DNA of 6,523 nucleotides from Deltaproteobacteria bacterium (GTDB taxonomy: Bacteria; Desulfobacterota_B; Binatia; Binatales; Binataceae). The notes under the pieces are model-generated. The model saw only the letters and a program-made list of their open reading frames with translations, did no database searches and was not told the DNA's origin. Shown here piece by piece: positions 1-5,157 of this stretch. The stretch lies in NCBI GenBank assembly GCA_021827465.1, contig JAKAVX010000159.1, positions 1 through 6,523 on the forward strand, in the 5' to 3' direction. The translations under genes and the position numbers were made by a program. Every line of letters starts with the position of its first letter. Positions within the stretch are counted from its first letter, which is position 1.

Positions 1-228
1 CCGAGCTCGTGGCGTCGAATACCGCCGTCGTCGTGCTCGCCGGCTCAGGCGAGGATGTCGCGGAATCTCCCGAGCCGAAGGGGTTGGTGAATATCACGTA
101 ATGCGTGAGCGCGTCGAAGAGCAGCAGCGTCTGCCCGATCGTCAGCCGCCGCATCACGTAGCGCGGCGTCCAGCGATAGTGCGCGATGACGTGCTTGACG
201 ACGCCCTGAAGCGTTAGCGGCGGCGTTT
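1..228 (-). CDS. Tail assembly chaperone, -1 frame extension (GT-type), partial
   Basis: This is an open reading frame, -1 relative to the chaperone gene at 214-732, that runs from the end of that gene off the window edge. It reads TPPLTLQGVVKHVIAHYRW, then TPRYVMRRLTIGQTLLLFDA, then a Ser/Thr/Pro/Ala-rich stretch. The pattern of a Tyr-x-Trp-Thr-Pro start and a Leu/Gln-rich helix is typical of the downstream half of phage tail chaperones (lambda T and its many equivalents). The frame has no ATG near its beginning. The first GTG/ATG pair, near 159, lies inside the conserved part and has no ribosome binding site, so it is most likely made as a fusion by -1 slippage. The best slip point I see is the AAAA at 229-226 (frame AGA AAA CGC), where tRNA-Lys can re-pair perfectly. 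The family role is to bind the tape measure protein during tail assembly. The true C-terminus lies outside the window. Confidence 0.72.
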
Positions 229-732
229 TCTGGCCGGCAGATTCGCCGGCTTGGGAGGGCGGACATTGGCCTGCTCGAGCCGCTCGGCGAACTGCTCGAA
301 TCCGTTGCACTTCAACACGGCCGGAACCAGCGCGCGCAGCAGGGGGATGAGGCGCGTCTTTGCAAACCACCGCTCGAAAACCGCCTCATCGAACGCGCCG
401 CCGGCGGCCTTGGCCGCGTCAAGCAACGTGGTGCGCATGATGTCGAAGACGCGCGGCACGTCACGTTCGAGCGTCGCCACGACGTCGGCCTCGTTGACCG
501 GAGCGCCCGCGCCGCTGATCTGTGACCACAGCGCCGAGAACTTCGTGATAACGCCGACGACGTAGAGGCCGTCCTCGGTCGAGAGGGGGACCAAATCGAA
601 CGAGACGCCGCCGATGTCGACGACGATGCCGCTCGGCCGCCCCACGGCCTGCGAGAGCAAGAACGACTCTTGCTCGGGGGTGAAAAGACCGCGCGCCGGC
701 GTTGCAGCCGGCGCGCTTTGCTTGTCGTGCAT
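214..732 (-). CDS. Tail assembly chaperone (G-type, upstream frame)
   Basis: A 172-residue protein lying directly after the tail tube gene, where tail chaperones normally sit. Residues 17-65 are predicted beta-rich (SGIVVDIGGVSFDLVPLS, then GLYVVGVITKF). Residues 80-155 are helical (EADVVATLERDVPRVFDIMR, then DEAVFERWFAKTRLIPLLRA). The end is a basic, Pro-rich linker finishing KRRR just before TAA. Such a linker before a stop, with a conserved open frame in -1 beyond it, is the hallmark of phage G/GT chaperone pairs that keep the tape measure soluble and recruit tube subunits. The ATG at 732 has GAGG five bases upstream and starts 35 bases after the tail tube stop. Assignment rests on position, size, secondary structure pattern and the frameshift architecture, not on a diagnostic motif. 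Confidence 0.8.
   Translation of the reverse strand: MHDKQSAPAATPARGLFTPEQESFLLSQAVGRPSGIVVDIGGVSFDLVPLSTEDGLYVVGVITKFSALWSQISGAGAPVNEADVVATLERDVPRVFDIMRTTLLDAAKAAGGAFDEAVFERWFAKTRLIPLLRALVPAVLKCNGFEQFAERLEQANVRPPKPANLPARKRRR
226..232 (-). promoter_or_regulatory. Candidate -1 ribosomal frameshift site
   Basis: On the minus strand the bases read C AGA AAA, followed by CGC CGC CGC TAA in the chaperone frame. AAAA allows tRNA-Lys to move back one base and re-pair fully. The P-site AGA would become CAG, which pairs poorly, so this is not a canonical X XXY YYZ heptamer and would be a single-tRNA slip. A short complementary pair (ACGCC at 226-222 with GGCGT downstream) exists, but it begins too close to the slip site to be a convincing stimulator. 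The site is inferred because it is the last A-run before the stop and both frames stay open through it. Confidence 0.4.
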
Positions 733-767
733 GGGATCCTCTTAAGCCTTACGAGTGCTTCTTGAGA

Positions 768-1583
768 CTACGGGGCGTTATTCGTCAAGGTGTTGACGAA
801 CTGGATGTTGCCGATGGCGCCGGTCGGGTCGGCGAACGCCTTGAGCGTGCGCTCGTAGACCGTCTCGGCGCCCTCTTTGTACGCGCTCTTTATTCCGCCG
901 AATCGCACGGCGTTGAGCGCGATGATGAGCTGGCCGACCGAGCCGTCGACCGGCGACTTGTCGCGCTTGGCGAATAAGAACGCGTAGCTCGCGGCCGAGT
1001 TCTGGGGTTGATTCGTCCAGCTCATCTCCGTGCCGAGCGTATTGCCATACTCGTACGTGGATTGGATCTTCAGACCCGCGTCGCCGGCCGCGAAGGTGAT
1101 GACGCCCAATGCCGAAACCGAGGCCGCTTTCCCCGCGACCTCGCTGCCCGCCGCGACGATTGCGTAGGGCACCGGATACGTGACGCCGCCGTTGACGACG
1201 AACACGAGCAGCTCGAGCGTGCCGGCGATGAACGTGGCGCCGTTGGCGAGGGTGACCGTATACGGCGTGGCCGCCGGGACGGTTCCCGGCTCGTCCCAGC
1301 TGAACGCCGCCGTGGATGCGACCGGCGCGGCTTGCCCAAGATCGTTGGCGAGCACGTCGAGCCGCAGTTCGTAGTGCTTGATGTCGAGATCGAGCGAGCG
1401 ATGCGCGTCGAAGACGGCCAGCGGGTAGCCGTTCTCGTCGTAGATCTCTTTCTGGTCGATCTTATGATCGAGATTGAACTCCTGGCAGTGCGCGTACGGC
1501 AAGTACACGGCGCCGCCGGCGGGCTTCACGAAGGCGCGTCCCACGCCGAAGTTGATGCGGGTTGGGGATTGGACCGCGGCCAT
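768..1583 (-). CDS. Major tail tube protein
   Basis: A 271-residue protein that by position and composition forms the polymerised hollow tube of the tail. The N-terminal part (residues 1-80) contains GVGRAFVKPAGG and a segment with alternating beta pattern and helix ending HYELRLDVLANDLG. The middle (about 105-180) has a beta-rich section with GTLELLVFVVNGGVTYPVPY and VSALGVITFAAGDAGLKI, followed by STYEYG. A 'GxxTFxxxDAGxxxxxxYxY' strand pair of this sort is common in phage tube proteins. The C-terminal part (195-250) carries FLFAKRDKS and IALNAVRFGGIKSAYKEG, ending in a Gly/Asn-rich tail. The ATG at 1583 is preceded by a very good site (GGAAGGAGATCCATC just before ATG). It is followed by the tail chaperone gene, and preceded by an unusual folded leader rather than by a closely packed gene. 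Strong translation signals fit a protein needed in high copy. Confidence 0.85.
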   Translation of the reverse strand: MAAVQSPTRINFGVGRAFVKPAGGAVYLPYAHCQEFNLDHKIDQKEIYDENGYPLAVFDAHRSLDLDIKHYELRLDVLANDLGQAAPVASTAAFSWDEPGTVPAATPYTVTLANGATFIAGTLELLVFVVNGGVTYPVPYAIVAAGSEVAGKAASVSALGVITFAAGDAGLKIQSTYEYGNTLGTEMSWTNQPQNSAASYAFLFAKRDKSPVDGSVGQLIIALNAVRFGGIKSAYKEGAETVYERTLKAFADPTGAIGNIQFVNTLTNNAP

Positions 1584-1619
1584 GATGGATCTCCTTCCGC
1601 CGCCACCAAGGGCGACGAC

Positions 1620-1648
1620 AAAAGGACCGCGCAGTCATGCGACGGTCC
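1620..1648 (-). terminator. Terminator-like hairpin upstream of the tail tube gene
   Basis: On the minus strand GGACCG pairs with CGGTCC, and inside these CGCA pairs with TGCG around a four-base TGAC loop, with one bulged T. The stem is followed immediately by TTTT. This is the shape of a rho-independent terminator acting in the direction of the structural genes, though the T-run is short. Only about 36 bases separate it from the tail tube ATG, so a new promoter cannot fit downstream of it. It may instead be a leaky attenuator, an antitermination target, or a 5' hairpin that defines or protects the tail tube mRNA. Confidence 0.5.
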
Positions 1649-1664
1649 TGGATTGGGCGATGAA

Positions 1665-1741
1665 CGGGGCCGCATTTTGCACCCCTCGCGCCCCAATGGA
1701 GGGCGCACGGCCCCGAGGTCGTAATCGGCGCCGAAGCGCCG
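1665..1741 (-). other. Folded non-coding leader (nested stem and UUCG hairpin)
   Basis: The 172 bases between 1584 and 1755 hold no credible gene but much structure. At 1726-1741 the minus strand reads CGGCGC-TTCG-GCGCCG, a 6-bp stem closed by C-G around UUCG, an exceptionally stable RNA tetraloop. At 1665-1672 and 1708-1715 an 8-bp perfect pair (CGGGGCCG with CGGCCCCG in minus-strand sense) encloses a second hairpin, GCGCCC/GGGCGC, at 1688-1706. An 8-bp pair between 1676-1683 and 1744-1751 (GGTGCAAA and its complement) would compete with these, so two alternative folds are possible. Together with the hairpin at 1620-1648 this forms a leader for the tail tube message. It is not a tRNA: the closed unit spans only 51 bases. 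Confidence 0.5.
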
Positions 1742-1755
1742 CCGGTGCAAATCTC

Positions 1756-1893
1756 TTAGGTGCGCGCCTTGCGCGCCTTGGCGTGAACGGGCGCCGGCGG
1801 CGCGATCGGCGGCACGATCGCGCCGAGCGGCCTGATGCGCATGCGCTCGATGCGCTCGCGCAGTGCGCGCCAGCGCGCGGCTTCAGGTGACAT
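1756..1893 (-). CDS. Small basic proline-rich protein, unknown function
   Basis: A 45-codon ORF. Residues 2-20 are a charged, Arg-rich amphipathic helix (SPEAARWRALRERIERMRI). Residues 28-36 are a Pro-rich hinge (VPPIAPPAP), and the C-terminus is basic (HAKARKART, encoded partly by a 9-base tandem repeat at 1762-1779). I chose the ATG at 1893 over an in-frame upstream start at 1941. The sequence GGAGGAGGTGA, close to the full anti-SD complement, ends about five bases before 1893, and the upstream start would lie deep inside the preceding gene. The ORF overlaps the end of the membrane protein gene by 11 bases, which suggests translational coupling and perhaps a joint function. I do not recognise the protein. 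Its strong initiation site is the main reason to believe it is expressed. Confidence 0.6.
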   Translation of the reverse strand: MSPEAARWRALRERIERMRIRPLGAIVPPIAPPAPVHAKARKART

Positions 1894-2377
1894 GCACGTC
1901 ACCTCCTCCCGGGCCTTGTACCGCTGCCAGCAGCTTCTCAACCAGGGCGGAGAGCGTGCGCGTCTGCTCGTGCTCGATCTCGTCGCGCTCCGCTGCCCGA
2001 TCGATCTCCGCCTTCATCTCGACGACGATCTCCGCGATGCCGTCGAGCGTCTTCTGGCTGATGTCGATGCCCTTGAGCATGAGATCCTGCATGTGATGGT
2101 CGCGCTTGATCTGCACCGCCTGCACGACCTTCTGCGCGCCCTCCCAGATGCCGAAGACGATCGTGTACCACAGCACGAGCAGGACGTATCCGCGGCGGTA
2201 ATCGTCGAACGGCTTGGGCGCAAAATAGTTGTAGGTGAGCCACCAGATCGTGAGCACGATCAGCCCGGCGAACAGAATCTTGTTCGAGCTGAGCCAAATC
2301 ACGGTGCCAACGATGCCATCCACGAGCGCGAGGCCTACGCTGCGCCCTAATTTCAGCGCCCGGGCGACGGCTCTCAT
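1883..2377 (-). CDS. Membrane protein with helical charged C-terminus, unknown function
   Basis: A 164-residue protein with two or three hydrophobic segments: about 14-30 (VGLALVDGIVGTVIWLS), 34-52 (ILFAGLIVLTIWWLTYNYF) and 63-80 (GYVLLVLWYTIVFGIWEG). A short polar loop with KPFDDYRR joins the last two. Residues 83-152 form a long charged helix with heptad-like spacing (IAEIVVEMKAEIDRAAERDE), probably a coiled coil, followed by a Gly-rich end. The Arg/Lys-rich first 12 residues suggest a cytoplasmic N-terminus. The ATG at 2377 has GGAGGTG about five bases upstream, and the gene starts 15 bases after the tail terminator stop. It sits between terminator and tail tube, where membrane proteins are not expected. 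Options include superinfection exclusion, a membrane anchor for assembly, or a holin-like role; nothing in the sequence decides. No signal peptidase site is evident. Confidence 0.75.
   Translation of the reverse strand: MRAVARALKLGRSVGLALVDGIVGTVIWLSSNKILFAGLIVLTIWWLTYNYFAPKPFDDYRRGYVLLVLWYTIVFGIWEGAQKVVQAVQIKRDHHMQDLMLKGIDISQKTLDGIAEIVVEMKAEIDRAAERDEIEHEQTRTLSALVEKLLAAVQGPGGGDVHVT
1899..1909 (-). promoter_or_regulatory. Near-perfect Shine-Dalgarno site
   Basis: The minus strand reads GGAGGAGGTGA, with eight bases between its AGGAGG core and the ATG at 1893. It lies inside the last codons (Gly-Gly-Gly-Asp) of the membrane protein gene. It is the strongest ribosome binding site in the window and fixes the start of the 45-codon ORF. 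Confidence 0.75.
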
Positions 2378-2392
2378 CGATGCACCTCCGTG

Positions 2393-2893
2393 TTAATTCG
2401 CGACGATCGTGTAGACGGCGGAAAGGTACCAGCGTCCGCTGGCCTTCTCGAACTCCGCCGGCAACACGCGGTACTCGACGCACTCTCGCACGTTTACCCC
2501 GAGCGTCGCCCCCGCGACCGCGACACGGCTGAGGTCCTGCGGTCCGAGGCCGTCGTCAGTGCCGTTCTGATCGGCCAGATGCAGCCGCGCCCGTATCGCC
2601 TCGTAGATCTCGGTCACGTCGTCATCGCTCGTCGTCGACGACACCCATATCTTGAGGTCGAGGATACGTTCGTCGGTGAATCGGCCGATGTTTCCGCGGC
2701 CGCCGACGGTGAAGGTCACGTAGGGCGACGGCGGCTCCGTGCCGCTCGCGACCGCGCTCCAGATCGGCCGATTCTGAATGCTCGTCGCGGGCAGCGTCAA
2801 CGTGGGGCCGGCGTTGATCTGGTAGGTCAGCGGCGGCGCAGTCAGTGCGGCGTAGATCGCCTGGCGGACGGCCGGGACGGTGCGGTTGGCCAT
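2393..2893 (-). CDS. Tail terminator / tail completion protein
   Basis: A 166-residue protein matching tail terminators (SPP1 gp17-like, lambda gpU-like) in size, position and pattern. It has an N-terminal helix (VPAVRQAIYAALTA, residues 6-19), then a strand with PYVTFTVGG (57-65). The central signature ERILDLKIWVSS (75-86) is followed by the helix DVTEIYEAIRARLH (92-105), and the protein ends in strands (RVLPAEFEK, then GRWYLSAVYTIV). The 'strand, then short polar turn, then helix with RxxL' arrangement is typical of this fold, which caps the finished tail tube and joins it to the neck. The ATG at 2893 directly abuts the TAG of the gp10-like gene. There is only a weak GGTGG upstream, so its translation is probably coupled to the gene before it. 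Confidence 0.72.
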   Translation of the reverse strand: MANRTVPAVRQAIYAALTAPPLTYQINAGPTLTLPATSIQNRPIWSAVASGTEPPSPYVTFTVGGRGNIGRFTDERILDLKIWVSSTTSDDDVTEIYEAIRARLHLADQNGTDDGLGPQDLSRVAVAGATLGVNVRECVEYRVLPAEFEKASGRWYLSAVYTIVAN

Positions 2894-3370
2894 CTACGTG
2901 CCACCGGCTTCTTCGATCGCCGCCGTGATGCGCGCCATGATGAGATCGGTGTATTCCGGGCCGTAGTGCTCGGTAATCCAGGCCATCCACGGCCGCGCGC
3001 GCATCTGCGTCGTTCCCTCCTGAATCCAGCGATCGAGATGCGAGTCGTTGACGACCTGCGCCTCGATGATTTCGCCAAACGCGCCGCGCGGCGACACCGC
3101 TCGCAGCGCCTGCTCGTACTCGCCGCTCTGGATGTGCACGACGACGTCCGGATCGTGAATCTGCTGTGGGTGCGTGAAGCCGTAGGGGTGCCCCATGAGC
3201 GCGAGCTCGCGCAGCGAATGGTCGTCGGCGCCGATCACCGTCTTGCACGCCTCGAACGCTTTCTGCAGCGCCTCGAGCACCGCGTAAAACGCGGCCTCGC
3301 GCACGTCCACGTTGAACTGCTCGAGGCCGAAGATCGTCATGTCCAGTCCCTCGATCGTCGCGCGAATCAT
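2894..3370 (-). CDS. HK97 gp10-like neck protein
   Basis: A 158-residue protein with the outline of the HK97 gp10 family, found between head-closure and tail-terminator genes. Visible are the opening strand with IEGLD (6-10) and GLEQF (15-19), and a long helix (VREAAFYAVLEALQKAFEAC, 23-42). Near the end come the family-like elements LDRWIQEGTTQMRARPWMAW (112-131) and a terminal helix TDLIMARITAAIEEA. The 'EGTxxMxARPW' stretch corresponds to the EfGTxxmxArPF motif of this family. I used the ATG at 3370, which overlaps the previous stop as ATGA. The in-frame ATG at 3340 has a better ribosome site (GAGGG, seven bases away) and would give a protein ten residues shorter. A much longer N-terminal extension to 3583 is rejected because it is an Arg-rich shadow of the neighbouring gene. 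Confidence 0.72.
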   Translation of the reverse strand: MIRATIEGLDMTIFGLEQFNVDVREAAFYAVLEALQKAFEACKTVIGADDHSLRELALMGHPYGFTHPQQIHDPDVVVHIQSGEYEQALRAVSPRGAFGEIIEAQVVNDSHLDRWIQEGTTQMRARPWMAWITEHYGPEYTDLIMARITAAIEEAGGT

Positions 3371-3807
3371 TGCCACGCGCGCCCGAAGTTCAGATGCAGC
3401 GCGATCGACGGGTACGCGTCGTAATAAAACGTCGTCTGCAGCACGAGATAGCGCGTGCCGTCCTCGCGAATCACGACGTCGAAGGCCCGAATGTCCGGGA
3501 ACGCGGAACGGCCGTTCGGGGCCACGGTATAGGCGATGCCGTTGACGGTGACGACGCCGCCGGGAGCGACGCCGGGAAACCAACGCGGGAGCAGCCCGTC
3601 GACGTAGGCGTAGTCTGTCTGCGGCACGACCTCGCCGCCCTGGATCGTATAGCCGAGCGCGCCCATGGCCCGCGGGAGCGAGTCCACGAGCGCCGGCAGC
3701 GCCGCGTAGACCGTCTGCACGGTGTACTCGTCGTTGCCCGTCGGTCCGGTCGCGCCGGGCACGCGCCGCAACACCTGCAGCGTGTTCGGCGTCTGGAACG
3801 AACTCAC
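3367..3807 (-). CDS. Putative head-closure (stopper) protein
   Basis: A 146-residue protein whose sequence I do not recognise directly; the call rests mainly on place in the gene order, between adaptor and gp10-like gene. The N-terminal third is polar with a helix (VQTVYAALPALVDSLPRAMG, 30-49). The rest is beta-rich: VDGLLPRWFPGVAPGGVVTV (69-88), GIAYTVAPNG (90-99), then IRAFDVVIRED and RYLVLQTTFYYDA. A small beta-barrel carrying a 'GxxVTVNGxxYxV' strand pair fits head-closure proteins of the SPP1 gp16 type. I set the start at the GTG at 3807, which overlaps the adaptor stop as GTGA and has GGAG six bases upstream. Starts further upstream lie in antisense-frame Arg-rich sequence. Its stop overlaps the next start by four bases, so the neck genes are likely translated as a coupled set. 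Confidence 0.6.
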   Translation of the reverse strand: MSSFQTPNTLQVLRRVPGATGPTGNDEYTVQTVYAALPALVDSLPRAMGALGYTIQGGEVVPQTDYAYVDGLLPRWFPGVAPGGVVTVNGIAYTVAPNGRSAFPDIRAFDVVIREDGTRYLVLQTTFYYDAYPSIALHLNFGRAWQ

Positions 3808-4745
3808 GCCAATCTCCGCGTCACGAACGGCCGCAAGAGCTCTTTGGCCGGGTCCGGGATGGCGAACGGCACCTTGCGCACCTTGTACTGCTGGTAGCCG
3901 TGGCGTACGAGGTCGAGGCCGCCGGCGCCGCGCGCTTGGATCTGTCGATACGTCAAGAGCTCCGTGGCGATCATCTTCGTCGCTTTGCGCAGCGCGAGCG
4001 GGTAGGTCGCGAGCGTATAGCCGGCCGTGTAGCCGATCTCCACGACGTTGGCGCTGAATCCGACCGTCTCGATCGCGCCGAGCAGCACGTAGCTGCCGAA
4101 CGCGTAGGCGAGCATCTCGATATAGTTCAGCTCCGGGTTGAGATAGACGTCGCTCGAGGTGCTCTGTGAGACGTTGAACTGCGTGCGGATCTGCTGGCTC
4201 GTGATGAAGACGAGGGAATCGAGCGAGACGATCGGTCGCCGCCACGGCCAGAAGCGCGGCGGGCCGCCCTTGCGCGGCCGGAACTTGTGATGCTCGACGC
4301 TCTGAACGAGCCGCAGCCCGGCAACGTTCTCATCGCCGCCCCCGACGTAGGCGTCGACGTAGCCGCTCGCGTCGCGCAGGATCTGATCGAGTTCGCCCGT
4401 GGCGAGATCGGACGTGTCGATGCCCTCGCCGACGTACTCTGCAGCTTGCAGGTACTGGGACTCGACGCGGAGCGTGCAGGTCGCCGAGGAGCCGTCAGAG
4501 GCCGTCACCGTCAGCGGGCCGGTCGTCGCGCCGTCCGGGATGGCGAAGCTGACGCTGGTCGAGGCGAAGGTCGCATCGAGTGTGAGCGTGCCGGTGTACG
4601 TGGGCGCCGCGCCCGTAGGTGAGAGCAGCAGCTGGCCGCCAAGCACGACCGACGCGCCGACGCCGGCGCTCAGCCCGCTGCCCTGCAGCGTGACGGTATT
4701 GCCGGGAGCGCCTTCGGCGATCGCGGTCGCGAGCGTGGCGGCCAC
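3804..4745 (-). CDS. Head-tail adaptor protein with N-terminal IPT/TIG-like domain
   Basis: A 313-residue protein in two parts. Residues about 5-95 resemble an IPT/TIG immunoglobulin-like domain: EGAPGNTVTLQGSGLSAG (11-28), VVLGGQ (33-38), SVSFAIPDGATTGPLTVTAS (64-83), and a closing strand CTLRVES. Residues about 98-313 look like a head-tail connector (HK97 gp6/SPP1 gp15 type). They start with an alpha-helical segment (LATGELDQILRDASGYVDAY, 114-133) and have an arm with VEIGYTAGY (235-243). A terminal helical bundle follows (PLALRKATKMIATELLTYRQ, 249-268). Adaptors form a ring under the portal and are normally near 100-200 residues, so the N-terminal domain is an addition. The start is GTG at 4745, only three bases after the previous stop, with a weak GAAG upstream. 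No break separates the two parts, so it is a true fusion in this sequence. Confidence 0.75.
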   Translation of the reverse strand: MAATLATAIAEGAPGNTVTLQGSGLSAGVGASVVLGGQLLLSPTGAAPTYTGTLTLDATFASTSVSFAIPDGATTGPLTVTASDGSSATCTLRVESQYLQAAEYVGEGIDTSDLATGELDQILRDASGYVDAYVGGGDENVAGLRLVQSVEHHKFRPRKGGPPRFWPWRRPIVSLDSLVFITSQQIRTQFNVSQSTSSDVYLNPELNYIEMLAYAFGSYVLLGAIETVGFSANVVEIGYTAGYTLATYPLALRKATKMIATELLTYRQIQARGAGGLDLVRHGYQQYKVRKVPFAIPDPAKELLRPFVTRRLA

Positions 4746-4748
4746 GGT

Positions 4749-5021
4749 TTACTTCGCTTTCTTCGTGAGGCGGGATTTGGCCGCCGCCTCGGCGTCAGCC
4801 GCGGCCTTCTGCTCGGCGATGCGCGCCTGCGCCTCGGCGTCGACCGGATCGAGGACCGTGGACCGCGCCGACGCGTCGGCTACGGGCGTGAGGACGAGTC
4901 CGCGCCCTTCGAGTTCGGCGTGCTGCTGCGCAGAGAGCGGCGTCGCTTCGGACGCGGTGATCCAGCCGCTCGCGGTGTGGACGCGCGTTCCGATTCGAAG
5001 TCCGCCGATGGCGTATCGCAT
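4749..5021 (-). CDS. Small head-region protein, unknown function
   Basis: A 90-residue protein I do not recognise. The first half is a small mixed fold (IGGLRIGTRVHTASGWI, residues 5-21, and a helix LSAQQHAELEGRG, 29-41). The second half (60-90) is an Ala/Glu/Lys-rich helix (DAEAQARIAEQKAAADAEAA) ending in basic KSRLTKKAK, probably a coiled coil or a nucleic-acid-contacting tail. The ATG at 5021 has GGAGG four bases away. It sits three bases before the adaptor gene and follows a structured gap after the capsid block, so it likely begins the connector transcript. Small proteins in this place are often called head-associated or 'packaged DNA stabilisation-like', but no motif supports a specific role here. 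Confidence 0.65.
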   Translation of the reverse strand: MRYAIGGLRIGTRVHTASGWITASEATPLSAQQHAELEGRGLVLTPVADASARSTVLDPVDAEAQARIAEQKAAADAEAAAKSRLTKKAK

Positions 5022-5089
5022 GCTGCCTCCAGGAGATCGCGCTTGACGGGCGCGTTGCGGCGCACCGGCAGATCGCCGGCACGCGAGGT

Positions 5090-5101
5090 GAACGATCGTT
5101 C
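5090..5101. promoter_or_regulatory. 12-bp palindrome GAAC-N4-GTTC (possible operator)
   Basis: The bases GAACGATCGTTC form a perfect 12-bp palindrome in the non-coding gap, about 70 bases before the 90-residue gene. GAAC-N4-GTTC is the core form of the LexA (SOS) box in Bacillus-type and actinobacterial LexA families. I see no clear promoter elements around it, so binding by LexA or a phage repressor is only a possibility. A loose second inverted repeat (CCGGC/GCCGG) lies at 5065-5079. Confidence 0.3.
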
Positions 5102-5114
5102 TTTCATGCGCTGA

Positions 5115-5150
5115 GGAACGGGGCGCCGAGGGAGGTCAGCGCCCCGTTCC
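5115..5150 (-). promoter_or_regulatory. Perfect 12-bp hairpin after the capsid block
   Basis: The arms 5115-5126 (GGAACGGGGCGC) and 5139-5150 (its exact complement) enclose a 12-base loop. The hairpin starts eight bases after the stop of the FN3-like gene. No T-run follows on either strand, so it is not a standard intrinsic terminator. In this place it could stabilise the 3' end of the abundant capsid mRNA, mark a processing site, or partly terminate transcription and lower expression of the connector genes. Confidence 0.55.
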
Positions 5151-5157
5151 GGCCTCG

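Noticed and set aside
45..266. 73-codon Arg/Ala-rich minus-strand ORF overlapping the chaperone end
   Set aside because: It is low-complexity, rich in Arg and Ala as GC-rich shadow frames are. The alternative -1 frame in the same region encodes a T-like domain with believable composition.
1665..1715. Possible tRNA in the tail tube leader
   Set aside because: The closing stem spans only 51 bases and there is no T-loop GTTCRA element or D-arm, so a tRNA is excluded.
1008..1724. Plus-strand ORF of 238 codons
   Set aside because: Antisense to the tail tube gene and its leader; composition is Arg/Glu/Gly-rich shadow sequence with no recognisable fold.
1526..1750. Minus-strand 74-codon ORF across the tail tube leader
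   Set aside because: It begins with TTG without a ribosome site, overlaps the tail tube start in another frame, and its residues are mostly the readout of stem sequences.
1762..1779. Tandem 9-base repeat (GCGCGCCTT twice)
   Set aside because: It only encodes the repeated Lys-Ala-Arg of the small basic protein; two copies do not suggest a separate element.
2390..3424. Long plus-strand ORF of 344 codons
   Set aside because: It runs antisense across the whole tail terminator and gp10-like genes and into the head-closure gene. It is Arg/His/Asp-rich and shows no domain pattern; the minus-strand genes have ribosome sites and correct order.
3371..3583. N-terminal 71-residue extension of the gp10-like protein
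   Set aside because: The extension is Arg-rich, lies entirely within the head-closure gene in another frame, and is unnecessary because starts exist at 3370 and 3340.
4880..5107. 75-codon minus-strand ORF in the gap after the hairpin
   Set aside because: There is no ribosome site before its ATG, and most of it overlaps the 90-residue gene as an Arg/Ser-rich shadow.
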